Shown here piece by piece: positions 46,180-56,310 of a DNA stretch of 64,000 bases. The notes beneath the pieces are model-generated. The model saw nothing but the letters and a program-made list of their open reading frames with translations, did no database searches and was not told the DNA's origin. A program made the translations under genes and the position numbers. The DNA is from Endobacter medicaginis. Its GTDB lineage: Bacteria; Pseudomonadota; Alphaproteobacteria; Acetobacterales; Acetobacteraceae. The stretch covers positions 1-64,000 of the forward strand of contig NZ_JACHXV010000007.1 of the NCBI RefSeq assembly GCF_014192375.1, read 5' to 3'. Position 1 is the stretch's first letter. Each line of letters begins with the position of its first letter.

Positions 46180-46797
46180 GTGTTGAGCAAAGCTGCGGCC
46201 CCCGAGGGCACCGCCCGGCCCTCCGCCGCCGACAAGGTTGCCGACAGGGCGCCCGAGATCGCGGCCGAGGCCAAGGCGCCGGCCCGCAAGGCGAAAAAGA
46301 TCGATGCCGACGGGTTCGCCGAGGGCGACCATGTCGTGTACCCGACGCACGGCGTCGGCAAGGTCGACCGGATCGCCATCGAGGAGATTGCCGGCCATCG
46401 TCTCGAGCTGATCCACATCACCTTCGAGGAAAACCGCATGACGCTGCGCGTGCCGGTGGCGAAGGCCAAGAGTGCCGGTCTGCGCAAGCTTGCCACCCGC
46501 AAGATGTTCGACGAGGCGCTGGCCGTGCTCAAGGGCCGCGCGCGGGTCAAGCGGACCATGTGGTCGCGCCGCGCACAGGAATACGAGGCGAAGATCAATT
46601 CCGGCGATCCGTTGGCGATCGCCGAGGTGGTGCGCGACCTGCACCGCAATGCCGGCCAGCCCGACCAGAGCTTCTCCGAACGTCAGATCTATGAGGCGGC
46701 GATGGATCGCCTCGCCTCCGAACTCGGCGCACTGGACAAGATCGACAAGGCGGCCGCGGCAGCGAAGCTGGCTGCCTACCTCAAGACGCTGACCTGA
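46180..46797 (+). CDS. carD: CarD-family transcription regulator
   Basis: 205 residues. A disordered Ala/Lys N-terminus is followed by the CarD/TRCF-RID domain (GFAEGDHVVYPTHGVGKVDRI, about 45-100), which binds the RNA polymerase beta subunit, and a helical C-terminal domain (RKMFDEALAVLKGRARVKRTMWSRR). It stabilises open complexes at many promoters. GTG start with a GGAG-like site upstream. Downstream of fdxA, as in related genomes. Confidence 0.93.
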   Translation: MLSKAAAPEGTARPSAADKVADRAPEIAAEAKAPARKAKKIDADGFAEGDHVVYPTHGVGKVDRIAIEEIAGHRLELIHITFEENRMTLRVPVAKAKSAGLRKLATRKMFDEALAVLKGRARVKRTMWSRRAQEYEAKINSGDPLAIAEVVRDLHRNAGQPDQSFSERQIYEAAMDRLASELGALDKIDKAAAAAKLAAYLKTLT

Positions 46798-46917
46798 CCC
46801 GTCCCTGACGAGCCGCGTGGCGCGACCGACTCGAACCCGTGTCGGTCACCGTTCACGCTAAATTAAGTTCTTGATTGCATAACGAACGGATCGCTTCGGC
46901 AGTGTCCCGTTCATCGA

Positions 46918-47460
46918 ATGCAATCTCGTATCAGAATCTTCTGCTGGTTGCCGCTCCTCGGCGTCGTCTGCCTGCTGGCGCCCCTGCAGGCGGACGCGAC
47001 GGAACCGCCCTCGTTGCGGGATATCGAGATCGCCGGCCAGGTTCTGGCCTTCCAGAGCGATCACACCGGCGGGGGCATGACCCTCGGGGTCGTCTTCAAC
47101 CCTGACAGTTCCGCATCTCGAAGCGAGGCCGAGGCCATCCTCGGCCTGATCGGCCGCGGCCTGAACGTTGGCAAGATCTTCCTCACCGCCCGCGCCATAC
47201 CACAGGGCGCGCTTCGCGACAGGCCGGATGTCGGCGCGCTCCTTGTCACAGGCGATGTGGACCAGGCGCTGTTACGGACCGTTCTGGCCGGACATCATCT
47301 GCTCTGCCTGACGCGGCACCTCGACGAGGTTGCTCACGGCGCGTGCACGGTTGCCATCTGTTCCAAGCCGGCTGTCGACATCGTCATCAACGATGCCAAC
47401 GCAACGGCCGCAGACGTCCATTTCGCGACTGCCTTCCGCATGATGGTGAGGGAGATATGA
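46918..47460 (+). CDS. YfiR-family periplasmic protein
   Basis: A 180-residue exported protein: signal peptide (cleaved after about LQADA, residue 27), then a YfiR/DUF4154-like domain. The latter runs from NVGKIFLTARAIPQGALRD to the typical end VDIVINDANATAADVHFATAFRMM. YfiR proteins restrain a partner c-di-GMP cyclase from the periplasm. Three Cys (CLTRHL..., GACTVAIC) may form a redox-sensitive disulfide, as in Pseudomonas YfiR. The stop overlaps the next gene's start by 4 bases, making it first in a three-gene operon. Confidence 0.78.
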   Translation: MQSRIRIFCWLPLLGVVCLLAPLQADATEPPSLRDIEIAGQVLAFQSDHTGGGMTLGVVFNPDSSASRSEAEAILGLIGRGLNVGKIFLTARAIPQGALRDRPDVGALLVTGDVDQALLRTVLAGHHLLCLTRHLDEVAHGACTVAICSKPAVDIVINDANATAADVHFATAFRMMVREI

Positions 47461-49478
47461 GCAGCTCGTCGCATCGCTGCGCCGTCCTCATCGCCGCCGC
47501 ATTCGCGCTTGCCGCGCCCGCTGCGAGCGCCCAGGTCATCGATTACGACACTTTCCAGCAGATGTTCGGCGAGCCGGTGACCGCCGCCGCAACGGGCAAG
47601 CCGCAACGCGTCAGCCAGGCACCGGTCGATATCAGCATCGTCACCCATGACGACATCCTGAACTCCGGCCTCGACAACATTCCCGATATCCTGCGCTTTG
47701 TCGCCGGGCTCGATGTGCGATCCTACGGACAGGGAGACGCCGCGGTCGGTATCCGCGGCCTCAACAGCGCCCTCAACCCCAATGTTCTGGTACTGCTCGA
47801 CGGGCGCCAGGTCTATTCGGACGATTACGGACTGACGATCTGGAGCGCCATCCCGGTCGCCCTGTCCGAGATCCAGCAGATCGAGGTGATCAAGGGCCCG
47901 AACGCAGCGCTTTACGGTTTCAACGCGGTGTCCGGCGTCATCAATATCGTCACCCGCAATCCCCTGCTCGTCCGGCAGGACAGCCTCGTCGTGGAGGCGG
48001 GCACCCAGAATCAGGCGCTGGGTGAGGCCGTCGCGACTGTCGGACGACCTGGCGCGTGGGGTGTGCGTCTGACCGCGACCGGTTTCGATGCCCAGCAGTT
48101 CCGCTCCACCTCCCCCATGCCCGACGGCCGGGTGCAGAACGGTCATCTGGCTCTGGACGGACGCTTCAAGCTCTCCGACCGGATCGAACTCGATCTGTCC
48201 GGCAGCCTTGGCACGCTGCGGATGCCATACGAGGTCGATGTCTCCAATCCAAGCAGGTATCTGAACCAGATCAACAGCGTGCGCGGCATCCTGCAGGCAG
48301 ATCTGCGGCGGTCGGGCCTGTGGCGGCTCGATGCCTACCGCAACGAGCAGCGCACAAACCTCGACGTTCTCGGCACCACGTTTCACTGGCGTCAGGCCAC
48401 CAACGTCATGGCGCTGAGCGATCTGCTCGCGCTGGGCAAGAATCACACCCTGCGTCCCTCACTTGAATACCGCGACGTCTCGATCAGCTCTCTGGCGACC
48501 TTCGAGGGTCGGCTCGGCTACCGGGTCGCCTCCGGCTCGCTGATGTGGAACTGGCACATCTCGCCGAACCTGTCCCTGACCAACGCCCTGCGCATCGATT
48601 CCCTGGCGCTCTATCGCGATCGCCCGCTCTCCGATGTCTTCGACAAGATCGCGCCCTTCCGCAACCGCGACATCACCGTACCCAGTTTCAACTCGGGCCT
48701 GGTAGCCTCGCTCTCCGCAAACGACATCGTCCGGCTGGGCGCCGCCCGTGCCACGCGCCTGCCCAGCCTGATCGATTTCGGCCTCGCGGCCGAAATCCCG
48801 CAAGGCCCCATCACAACACTTCGAACCGACGTCAGCGGCGACAGCATGGTCGAACCCACGACGCTCGATTCCCTCGACCTGGGTTATGACCATCGCATCC
48901 CGGCCATCGATGGCGCCCTGCATGCCAGCGTCTTCGCAAACTTCATCCACGACCTCATCGGCTCGCCATTGTCGTCCGGATCACTGCGGGCCGAGGCGGA
49001 CGGATACGTATTGCAGACGCGAAATTTCGGCAGCACCTCGAATTACGGCACCGAGGTCACGATCGGTGGTCAGATCGCACCAAATCTGCACGGAAAGCTC
49101 GGCTACGCCTTCAACATTCTCGACAACGGCAATGGCGACGGTGCCGACCATGATGCCATCGCCCTGAACCCGAGGCAGACGCCCCAACACGTCGTCATCG
49201 GCGGACTCGACTACCATCATGGTCGATGGAGCACGGGCTTCGACCTGCGCTGGCAGTCCTCATATGAAGACAGAACGCTCAACGCCGTCACCGGTGGGGT
49301 GATCTCCCGGCAGATCGAAAACTACGTGACGGCGAATCTCCACGCTGCCGTCAGCATCGGGCCGCATTTCAACCTCAGCGGCATCGTCGAACAGCTCAAC
49401 GCGAGTCACATCATCGAAACCGGGGGTAGTCGCGCGGTCGAGCGACGCGCCCTGCTCAGCGCGAGGCTGAGCCTGTGA
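47457..49478 (+). CDS. TonB-dependent outer-membrane receptor
   Basis: 673 residues with a signal peptide, a plug domain (about 40-160: [67 protein letters not shown]) and a 22-stranded barrel ending in Leu rather than Phe. No clear TonB box and no siderophore-type signature; it resembles receptors found with YfiR and GGDEF proteins in sphingomonads and acetic acid bacteria. The ligand is unknown. ATG at 47457 overlaps the yfiR-like stop, and its stop overlaps the next gene. Confidence 0.85.
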   Translation: MSSSSHRCAVLIAAAFALAAPAASAQVIDYDTFQQMFGEPVTAAATGKPQRVSQAPVDISIVTHDDILNSGLDNIPDILRFVAGLDVRSYGQGDAAVGIRGLNSALNPNVLVLLDGRQVYSDDYGLTIWSAIPVALSEIQQIEVIKGPNAALYGFNAVSGVINIVTRNPLLVRQDSLVVEAGTQNQALGEAVATVGRPGAWGVRLTATGFDAQQFRSTSPMPDGRVQNGHLALDGRFKLSDRIELDLSGSLGTLRMPYEVDVSNPSRYLNQINSVRGILQADLRRSGLWRLDAYRNEQRTNLDVLGTTFHWRQATNVMALSDLLALGKNHTLRPSLEYRDVSISSLATFEGRLGYRVASGSLMWNWHISPNLSLTNALRIDSLALYRDRPLSDVFDKIAPFRNRDITVPSFNSGLVASLSANDIVRLGAARATRLPSLIDFGLAAEIPQGPITTLRTDVSGDSMVEPTTLDSLDLGYDHRIPAIDGALHASVFANFIHDLIGSPLSSGSLRAEADGYVLQTRNFGSTSNYGTEVTIGGQIAPNLHGKLGYAFNILDNGNGDGADHDAIALNPRQTPQHVVIGGLDYHHGRWSTGFDLRWQSSYEDRTLNAVTGGVISRQIENYVTANLHAAVSIGPHFNLSGIVEQLNASHIIETGGSRAVERRALLSARLSL

Positions 49479-51955
49479 CACAGCTTCTGGCGCAGATCCT
49501 GCACCTCAAGGACCCGGCGTCGTTGCCGCTGCTGCTCGTTGTCTGTCTCGTCGGTGCGGCAGCATCCCTGCTGGCGCTGAAATCCACGCGCAGGGCATTG
49601 CTGCTGTCGAATCTCGGCTTCGCCAGCATCCTGACGCTGGCGCTATGGATCGGCACGCATCTCGGTCTGCAGGCGATGTTTCCGAAACTCGTCCTCGACG
49701 TCCCGGCGCGCTGGCTGGCCGGCAGCCTCGTCTTCTCGCTGGTCGGTGCGTCCGCAAGCGGAACCGTCCTGCGCGGCGGTCAGCATTCTGCACGCAATGC
49801 CATGCTGGCAGGATCGATCCTGGCGTGCGGCATCTCCTGCATGATCCTGACCGCCCTGGCCGGGCTGGTTCGACCGTTCGCGCTCGCCTACGACCTGCGC
49901 AGTGTCCTGCTGGTCATGCTGATCGGTTCCACGCTGTGTTGCTTCTCGTTGTGGGAGGCCACGCGACCGCTCGCGGGCGTGCGCAGGGTCCTGCCCTGCC
50001 TGTTGCTTGGACTGGCGATTTTCGTCCTCATTCTTGGCTCTCTCGGCTCCATCCTGCCATTCGAGCAATGGATGACGGCCGCGTTGCGACCCGACCAGAT
50101 CGCCACGATGCCGGTGGCGATCGTTGCTGGCGCCGAGGCGATCGTGGTGTTGCTGCTCAGTCTGACCGGCTCCCTGATCGACAACCGCGCCGCGGCGCGC
50201 GACAGACGTGAAGCCGATCGCCTGCGACAATTGGCCGACAGCACCTTCGAGGGGATCCTGGTCGTCTCGCGAGGCAGGATCCTCGATGCCAATCGCGCCC
50301 TTGGTGCCCTGCTCGGCATCGATATCGCCACCCTGCGCGAACAACCGATCAGCCGATTGCTGCCCGACAGCATCGATCCGGCGACGTGGCAGCAAGCCGC
50401 CAACGAGCTTTCTCCGGTCGCGACCAGTCTTCGGTCGTCGAACGACACGACGATTCCGGTCGAGATCCTGGGCCGCAACATCGTCTACGGCCATATCGAT
50501 GCGCAGGTCATCGCCGTGCGCGATATCCGCGAACGTACCGAATCCGAGGCCCGCATCCGCTTTCTCGCCGAGCACGATGCGCTGACCGGTCTGCCCAATC
50601 GAAGACTGTTCAACGAGAAACTCCAGAGCTCCTTGACCGGCGCGGCCGTGTCGGGAACGCGGTTCGCGCTTTTTCGTCTGGACCTCGACAGCTTCAAGAC
50701 CATCAACGACACGCTCGGCCACAACGCAGGCGATGAGCTGCTCAGTCACGTGGCCCGCACCCTGCGCGCCTGCGTCGGCAGCAGCGACTTCATTGCCCGT
50801 ATCGGCGGTGACGAATTCGTCGCCTTGCGTGCACCTCTGTCCGACACGAAGGATGCCCTCGACCTCGCCCAACAATTCCTCGGCGGGCTGGCCGAGCCGC
50901 TCATCCTCAACCAGAAGCGCGTCCAGATCAGCACGAGCATCGGTGTCTCGATCTACCCGGTGCACGGGATGGATGCAGAGAGCCTGCTCAGCACCGCCGA
51001 CATCGCACTCTACCGGGCCAAGTCGAACGGCCGCGGGCGCGTCTGCGTCTTCGAGGTCGGCATGAACGCCGAGCAGGACCGGTGCCGCGAACTCGAGCGC
51101 GAACTGCACGGGGCGATCGCTGCGGGCGGGCTGAGCCTGCTGTTCCAGCCCCTCTTCCGCCCCGACGGTGATCTGGTGTGTTTCGAAGCGCTCCTGCGCT
51201 GGACACACATGGTGCATGGAGCGATCAGCCCCGCCGAGTTCATTCCCCTCGCCGAAAGCAGCGAGTTGATCGTCCCCATAGGTGCCTGGGTGCTGCAGAC
51301 GGCCTGTCAGGAAGCGGTGGCCTGGCCGTGCGATCAACGGGTGGCGGTGAACATCTCGGCCGTTCAGCTGCTCAGCGAGGATTTCGTCACCACCGTCAGC
51401 CAGGCGCTGAGCACGACCGGGCTGGCGCCAGAGCGTCTCGAACTCGAGGTGACGGAAAGCGTGCTGATCGAGAACACCGACCAGACACTGACCGTCCTCA
51501 GTGCCCTGCGCGCCCTCGGACTCCGCCTCGTTCTCGACGATTTCGGCACAGGATACTCAAGCCTGTCCTATCTGCACCGCTTCCGCTTCGACAAGCTCAA
51601 GCTCGATCGCTCCTTCGTCCAGCGCCTCGACACGGACGAAGACGCACGAACCATCGTTCGCGCGATGATTTCCATGAGCAAGGATCTGGGACTCGAAGTC
51701 ACCGCCGAGGGCGTGGAGACTCCCGCGCAGCTCGCGGCACTGCGCGAGCTGGGTTGCGACGAGCTGCAAGGCTTTCTCCTTGGGCGTCCGATGCCGAAAT
51801 CACGCATTCGCATGCTGATCATGCGGCATCACACGGCTAGGGCCGCAGATGACCTCACCCCGCTGCTTGTGATGGAAACGGGGGATGAGGCGCCCGACGC
51901 CCCGGCGGACGGAGCGAACTCCGTGGACCACACACCCCAGGCCCTCGGCGTCTGA
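49475..51955 (+). CDS. MHYT-like/PAS/GGDEF/EAL c-di-GMP enzyme
   Basis: 826 residues. The N-terminal seven-helix region (about 15-235) looks like a degenerate MHYT sensor: THLGLQAMF stands where the first His motif is expected, and MILTALAG (123-130) where MHYTGMA is expected. A PAS domain follows (about 250-352). The GGDEF motif is intact at 444-448, so it can make c-di-GMP, but the inhibitory RxxD reads GSSD. The EAL domain is also intact ([22 protein letters not shown]), so it can break c-di-GMP down. Inner-membrane protein; third in the operon with YfiR and a TonB receptor. Confidence 0.88.
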   Translation: MTQLLAQILHLKDPASLPLLLVVCLVGAAASLLALKSTRRALLLSNLGFASILTLALWIGTHLGLQAMFPKLVLDVPARWLAGSLVFSLVGASASGTVLRGGQHSARNAMLAGSILACGISCMILTALAGLVRPFALAYDLRSVLLVMLIGSTLCCFSLWEATRPLAGVRRVLPCLLLGLAIFVLILGSLGSILPFEQWMTAALRPDQIATMPVAIVAGAEAIVVLLLSLTGSLIDNRAAARDRREADRLRQLADSTFEGILVVSRGRILDANRALGALLGIDIATLREQPISRLLPDSIDPATWQQAANELSPVATSLRSSNDTTIPVEILGRNIVYGHIDAQVIAVRDIRERTESEARIRFLAEHDALTGLPNRRLFNEKLQSSLTGAAVSGTRFALFRLDLDSFKTINDTLGHNAGDELLSHVARTLRACVGSSDFIARIGGDEFVALRAPLSDTKDALDLAQQFLGGLAEPLILNQKRVQISTSIGVSIYPVHGMDAESLLSTADIALYRAKSNGRGRVCVFEVGMNAEQDRCRELERELHGAIAAGGLSLLFQPLFRPDGDLVCFEALLRWTHMVHGAISPAEFIPLAESSELIVPIGAWVLQTACQEAVAWPCDQRVAVNISAVQLLSEDFVTTVSQALSTTGLAPERLELEVTESVLIENTDQTLTVLSALRALGLRLVLDDFGTGYSSLSYLHRFRFDKLKLDRSFVQRLDTDEDARTIVRAMISMSKDLGLEVTAEGVETPAQLAALRELGCDELQGFLLGRPMPKSRIRMLIMRHHTARAADDLTPLLVMETGDEAPDAPADGANSVDHTPQALGV

Positions 51956-52021
51956 CACCAACGTCGTCTGGCGCGACCCCGACCGCCCAAGCCCGGGTAA
52001 TTTTATGACCGGAAATTTGGT

Positions 52022-52050
52022 TTGACACGAGGTAAAGTTTTTCTCTAGCT
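52022..52050 (+). promoter_or_regulatory. Promoter of the pnt operon
   Basis: TTGACA (52022-52027), 17 bases, CTAGCT (52045-52050) in an AT-rich stretch about 80 bases before the pntAA ATG. The -35 is consensus and the -10 is of the CTA type common in alphaproteobacteria. The stretch before it is AT-rich relative to the rest of the window. Confidence 0.5.
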
Positions 52051-52127
52051 GTGAGCTGGATGTTTTGCTGATTTTTTCAGTTATGACATTCGGTAAATGG
52101 CCAAACGCCAAGCAGGTGGAGAGAAAC

Positions 52128-53264
52128 ATGTCCAGCCCGGCCCATGCCGTCACCGTCGGCGTGCTGCGCGAGCGTGTCGAGCGCGAGCGCCGCGTCGCCC
52201 TCGTTCCAAACGATGTCGGCAAGCTCGCCACGCGGATGCGCGTGGTCGTCGAGACCGGTGCCGGCGCACAGGCCGGCCATGACGATGCCGCCTATGCTGC
52301 CGCCGGCGCGAGCGTGCTGCCCCGCGCCGACGTGCTGGGCGGCGCCGACATCGCCCTGGCGATCCGGCCGCTCGCCGACCTGCCGCGCGAGGGCTGCACG
52401 CTGATCGGTTTCGGTGGCCATGATCCCGGCTACCGGGCCCGGCTTGAGGCTCACGGCGTGCTGCATCTGGCCCTCGAGCGGATGCCGCGCATCACCCGTG
52501 CGCAGGCGATGGACGCGCTGTCGTCGCAGGCCTCCTGCGCCGGCTACGCGGCGGTGCTGGAAGGCGCGCGCCATCTCGACGTCATGCTGCCGATGCTGAC
52601 CACCGCCGCCGGCATCGTCCGGCCGGCGAAGATGATCGCGCTCGGCGCCGGTGTGGCCGGGCTGCAGGCGCTGGCCACCGCGCGGCGGCTGGGCGCGCAG
52701 ACCTGGGGCTTCGACGTGCGCGCCGCCGCTGCCGAACAGGTGGAGAGTCTGGGTGCGAAGTTCGTCGGCGTCGAGACCGCTCCCTCCGCCGAGGCTGCCG
52801 GCGGCTATGCGGTCGCGCAGTCCGATGACGAGCAGGTGCGGCTGCGCCGCGCGCTCGCGCCGCATCTCGATGGCATGCAGCTCATCGTCACCACCGCGCA
52901 GATCCCCGGCCGGGCAGCACCGCTGCTGGTCGACGACGACATGATCGCCCGCCTCGCCCCCGGCACGGTGATCGTCGATCTCGCCGCCGAGACGGGCGGC
53001 AACACCTCCGCCACACGCGCCGACGAGGTGGTCGAGTGCGGCGGGGTCATCATCCTCGGCCCGACCGACCTGCCGAGCCGGGTGGCGCGCGACGCCTCGA
53101 TGCTGCTGAGCGGCAACATGCGCGCGCTGCTTGCCCACCTGGTCGGCAGCGACGGCGCGCTTCGGCTCGACCGCGAAGACGCGATCCTCGGCCCGATGAT
53201 CGGCGCACAGGCGCTGCCCGCCCCAGCCGAGGCCGCCGCACCCCCGCAACCGGTCGCCGCCTGA
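52128..53264 (+). CDS. pntAA: Transhydrogenase alpha subunit part 1 (PntAA)
   Basis: 378 residues: the NAD(H)-binding dI domain of the proton-translocating transhydrogenase (AlaDh/PNT fold; GVLRERVERERRVALVPNDVGKL at the start, KMIALGAGVAGLQALATARRLG as the Rossmann motif, VIVDLAAETGGNTS near the end). It lacks the membrane helices of fused PntA, which are provided by the next gene, as in Rhodospirillum. ATG 52128 chosen with GGAGAG ahead. Confidence 0.95.
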   Translation: MSSPAHAVTVGVLRERVERERRVALVPNDVGKLATRMRVVVETGAGAQAGHDDAAYAAAGASVLPRADVLGGADIALAIRPLADLPREGCTLIGFGGHDPGYRARLEAHGVLHLALERMPRITRAQAMDALSSQASCAGYAAVLEGARHLDVMLPMLTTAAGIVRPAKMIALGAGVAGLQALATARRLGAQTWGFDVRAAAAEQVESLGAKFVGVETAPSAEAAGGYAVAQSDDEQVRLRRALAPHLDGMQLIVTTAQIPGRAAPLLVDDDMIARLAPGTVIVDLAAETGGNTSATRADEVVECGGVIILGPTDLPSRVARDASMLLSGNMRALLAHLVGSDGALRLDREDAILGPMIGAQALPAPAEAAAPPQPVAA

Positions 53265-53280
53265 ACGGAGTTTCGGCATC

Positions 53281-53589
53281 ATGTCCGACACCACCATCAT
53301 CCAGCTGTTCGTCTTCATGCTCGCCGGCTTCGTCGGCATCCAGACGATCCATCGCATCCCGCCGCTGCTGCATACGCCGCTGATGGCCGCCACCAACGCG
53401 ATCTCCGGCATCTCGCTGGTCGCCGCCCTCGTGCTCGCCGGCAGCGGCGAAGGCTGGCTCGCCGGCCTGCTCGGGGCGATCGCGGTCGCCTGCGCGACGG
53501 CCAACATCGTCGGCGGCTTCCTCATCACCGACCGCATGCTGGCGATGTTCAACCGCCGGCCGAACCCGAAGAACGGCGCCACGCCATGA
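53281..53589 (+). CDS. pntAB: Transhydrogenase alpha subunit part 2 (PntAB)
   Basis: 102 residues with three to four membrane helices (IIQLFVFMLAGFVGIQ, TNAISGISLVAALVLAG, ATANIVGGFLITDRMLAMF), the small dII part of the transhydrogenase that completes the proton channel. 16 bases after pntAA; its stop overlaps pntB by 4 bases. Confidence 0.95.
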   Translation: MSDTTIIQLFVFMLAGFVGIQTIHRIPPLLHTPLMAATNAISGISLVAALVLAGSGEGWLAGLLGAIAVACATANIVGGFLITDRMLAMFNRRPNPKNGATP

Positions 53590-54974
53590 CCCACACGATC
53601 ATCCAGCTCGCCTATCTCGGCGCAGCCCTGCTGTTCATCTCCGCCCTGCGCGCGCTCGGCCATCCCGACACCGCGCGACGCGGCATGCAGTTCGCCGCCT
53701 TCGGCATGGCGGTGGCGGTCGCCGCCACGCTCCTCGATGCACGCATCGTCTCGTGGCAGTGGATCGTCGCCGGGCTGATCGTCGGCACCGTCGCCGGCTA
53801 TCCGCTGGGCATGCACATCAAGATGACGGCGATGCCGCAGCGCATCGCGCTCAGTCACGCGTTCGGCGCGCTCGCCGCCAGCCTGGTCGGCATCGGCGAG
53901 TATGCGCACGGCCTCGTCCACGGCACGCTGACCTCGTTCCAGACCGCCTCCCTCGGCTTCGAGGTATTGTTCGGCAGCCTGACCGTCACCGGCAGCCTGA
54001 TGGCTTTCGGCAAGCTCCAGGAGATCCTGCCCGGCCGGCCGCTGCTGTTCCGCGGGCAGAACTGGCTCAATCTCGGCCTGATCGTGCTCGCCGCCGCCGC
54101 CTTGGTGGCCGAGATCGTCACGCCTGGGCACCCGCTGGTGTTCGGCTCCATGGCGGTGCTCGCCGCTCTGGTCGGCGTGCTGTTCGTGCTGCCGATCGGA
54201 GGGGCCGACATGCCGGTGGTGGTGTCGCTGCTGAACTCCTATGCGGGGCTGGCGGCGGTGGCGACCGGGTTCGCGCTCGACAACACGATCCTGATCGTCG
54301 TCGGCGCGCTCGACGGATTGTCCGGCTTCATCCTGTCGATGGCGATGAGCCGGGCGATGAACCGTTCCTTCGCCAACGTGCTGTTCGGCGCGTTCGGGGC
54401 GGCGCCCACCGTCGATGCCGCGGCCGCCGGCGGCGCGTCGGGCGAGATGGTGGCGACCAGCGCGGAGGATGCCGCCCTGCGCCTCGCCTATGCCAGCCGG
54501 GTGGTGATGGTGCCGGGCTACGGCCTCGCCGTCAGCCAGGCACAGCATCAGATCCGCGAGCTGGGCGAGCTGATCGAGAAGCGCGGCGGCGAGGTCAGAT
54601 ACGCGATCCATCCGGTCGCGGGTCGCATGCCTGGACACATGAACGTGCTGCTCGCCGAGGCCGGCGTGCCCTACGACAAGCTGATCGACATGGAGGAGAT
54701 CAACGAGAAGTTCGCCGATACCGACATCTCGGTGGTGGTGGGCGCCAACGACGTGGTCAATCCCGCCGCGCGCACCAATGCCGCCTCGCCGATCTATGGG
54801 ATGCCGATCCTCAAGGTCGCCGACAGCAAGGCGGTGCTGGTCCTCAAGCGCGGCCGTGGCACCGGGTTCTCGGGAGTCGAGAACGACCTGTTCGTCGATC
54901 CCAAGACCAGCATGCTGTTCGGCGATGCCCGCGCCTCGCTCGCCGAACTGGGCTCGGAGGTGAAGATCGCCTGA
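53586..54974 (+). CDS. pntB: Transhydrogenase beta subunit (PntB)
   Basis: 462 residues: about nine N-terminal membrane helices (dII) and the C-terminal NADP(H)-binding dIII domain with [42 protein letters not shown]-like residues, and [19 protein letters not shown]. The complex uses the proton gradient to make NADPH from NADH. A strong hairpin follows the stop. Confidence 0.96.
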   Translation: [462 protein letters not shown]

Positions 54975-54981
54975 GCGGAGC

Positions 54982-55006
54982 GGTTGCTGACAATCCGTCA
55001 GCAACC
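54982..55006 (+). terminator. Terminator-like hairpin after pntB
   Basis: GGTTGCTGAC (54982-54991) and GTCAGCAACC (54997-55006) form a perfect 10-bp stem with a 5-base loop, seven bases past the pntB stop. No T run follows. Confidence 0.65.
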
Positions 55007-55067
55007 GAACCGATACATCACGTCACGCATCGGAAAAACACGTTACCAAAACAGTGGGCCCGCGGCG

Positions 55068-55097
55068 TTGACAGTCGGCACACCTCTTTCGCTACGG
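55068..55097 (+). promoter_or_regulatory. Possible promoter of the secreted-protein gene
   Basis: TTGACA (55068-55073) with CTACGG 18 bases later (55092-55097), about 64 bases before the 55161 start. The -35 is consensus; the -10 is weak. Confidence 0.4.
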
Positions 55098-55160
55098 TCA
55101 TTGTGTTACCTGGAGTTCATCCTTCAGTGACATTTTCTGCGGCTGGAACGAGGTGGATCG

Positions 55161-56243
55161 ATGTCTTCGTCACATGCGATGAGAATTTTGTTGCCTTGTC
55201 TGCTCGGCGCCGGCGCGCTGTGGAGTGCCGACGCGGCCCGGGCGGCGGACGCGGCCGCCGCCATTCCCGAATCAGCCCTGGCGAGCTGGCATGCGCAGAT
55301 CGCCAGCACCGCCAAGCCCGGCATCGGCTGCTTCTCGGCGACCTATCCTTCGCTCGCCTGGCAGCGTGAGGTCTGCGACGAGCCCGCACAGATCCCGTTC
55401 GGCCATCCGGCGATCTTGACGCAGACCCGCAACGGACACACCACCATCCAGGCCGAGAGCAGCGGCGGATCGGGGCTGACGGTCGGCAACGGCGCCGATT
55501 ATGCCGCCCAGAGCGCGGGGATTACGAAGACGGCGGTCGGGTCGTTTCCGACCGTGTCGGGGGTCACCGTCACCGCGTATGACTATTCGCTCCAGCTCAA
55601 CACCAACATCACCGCCTCGTCGCCGGCCTGTGCGGCGGACGGGTATTCGAGCTGCTATGTCTGGCAGCAGTTCATCTATGTGACGACCTACTATCCGACC
55701 AGCGGCGGCAGCCAGGGGCCGCACGCCTTCATCCAGAACTGGTTCTTCGCCGACAGTTCGGATTTCAATTCGCTCGGCTGCCCGTCGGGATTCGAGGACA
55801 GCGGCTACAGCTACACCTTCAATGGCGGCAGCTATGAGGGCTGCTTCGGCAACAGCTCGGCAGTGTCGGCGCCCAAGGTGCCGGCGACTTCCCTCGCCTC
55901 GGCCAAGCTGACCGGCGCGTCGGTGGCCAATGGCAAGGATACGGTCACCTTCACCTACAGCAACAAGGCCTATACGGTCACGCAGTCCGACAACACGCTC
56001 GACATCGCGTCGGTGTGGAAGCAGTCGGAGTTCAACATCGTGGGCGATGGCGGCGGTTCGGCGGCGACGTTCAACAAGGGGTCGTCGCTGACGGTGAAGA
56101 TCGCGCTCACCGACGGGACCACGACGGCGCCGACCTGCCTGTCGAATGCCGGCACCACGGGGGAGACCAACAACCTCACCCTGGGCAAGTGCACCGCCTC
56201 GGGCGGGTCGACGCCGTCGATCTCGTTTACCGAGAGCCGCTGA
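55161..56243 (+). CDS. Unknown secreted protein
   Basis: 360 residues with a signal peptide (MRILLPCLLGAGALWSADAARA, cleaved near residue 28). The mature part is rich in Ser, Thr, Gly, Asn and Tyr, with several Cys in possible pairs (GCFSATY, REVCDEP, PACAADGYSSCYVW, LGCPSGF, YEGCFG, PTCLSN, LGKCTAS). Segment QFIYVTTYYPTS and HAFIQNWFFADSSDF suggest a beta-rich extracellular fold. No enzyme motif recognised. GAGG lies 7 bases before ATG 55161. It is monocistronic, with its own promoter candidate and a terminator pair after it. Confidence 0.7.
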   Translation: MSSSHAMRILLPCLLGAGALWSADAARAADAAAAIPESALASWHAQIASTAKPGIGCFSATYPSLAWQREVCDEPAQIPFGHPAILTQTRNGHTTIQAESSGGSGLTVGNGADYAAQSAGITKTAVGSFPTVSGVTVTAYDYSLQLNTNITASSPACAADGYSSCYVWQQFIYVTTYYPTSGGSQGPHAFIQNWFFADSSDFNSLGCPSGFEDSGYSYTFNGGSYEGCFGNSSAVSAPKVPATSLASAKLTGASVANGKDTVTFTYSNKAYTVTQSDNTLDIASVWKQSEFNIVGDGGGSAATFNKGSSLTVKIALTDGTTTAPTCLSNAGTTGETNNLTLGKCTASGGSTPSISFTESR

Positions 56244-56250
56244 GGCGGGG

Positions 56251-56271
56251 CGTGTACACGGGGTGTACACG
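56251..56271 (+). terminator. Hairpin after the secreted-protein gene
   Basis: CGTGTACAC (56251-56259) pairs with GTGTACACG (56263-56271), a 9-bp stem with a 3-base loop, just past the stop at 56243. Confidence 0.5.
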
Positions 56272-56274
56272 CAG

Positions 56275-56306
56275 AAACGGGGCGCGTGAGGTCACGCGCC
56301 CCGTTT
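56275..56306. terminator. Bidirectional terminator between convergent genes
   Basis: AAACGGGGCGCGTGA (56275-56289) and TCACGCGCCCCGTTT (56292-56306) form a perfect 15-bp inverted repeat, with A3/T3 at the ends. It sits between the secreted-protein gene and the convergent Bax-inhibitor family gene and can end both transcripts. Confidence 0.8.
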
Positions 56307-56310
56307 CGGG

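Noticed and set aside
46798-46917. Possible promoter before the YfiR-like gene
   Set aside because: AT-rich bases with TTGATT are present, but no convincing -10 at a proper distance.
52077-55004. A 975-residue open frame on the minus strand over the pnt operon
   Set aside because: Antisense to three overlapping, motif-complete transhydrogenase genes.
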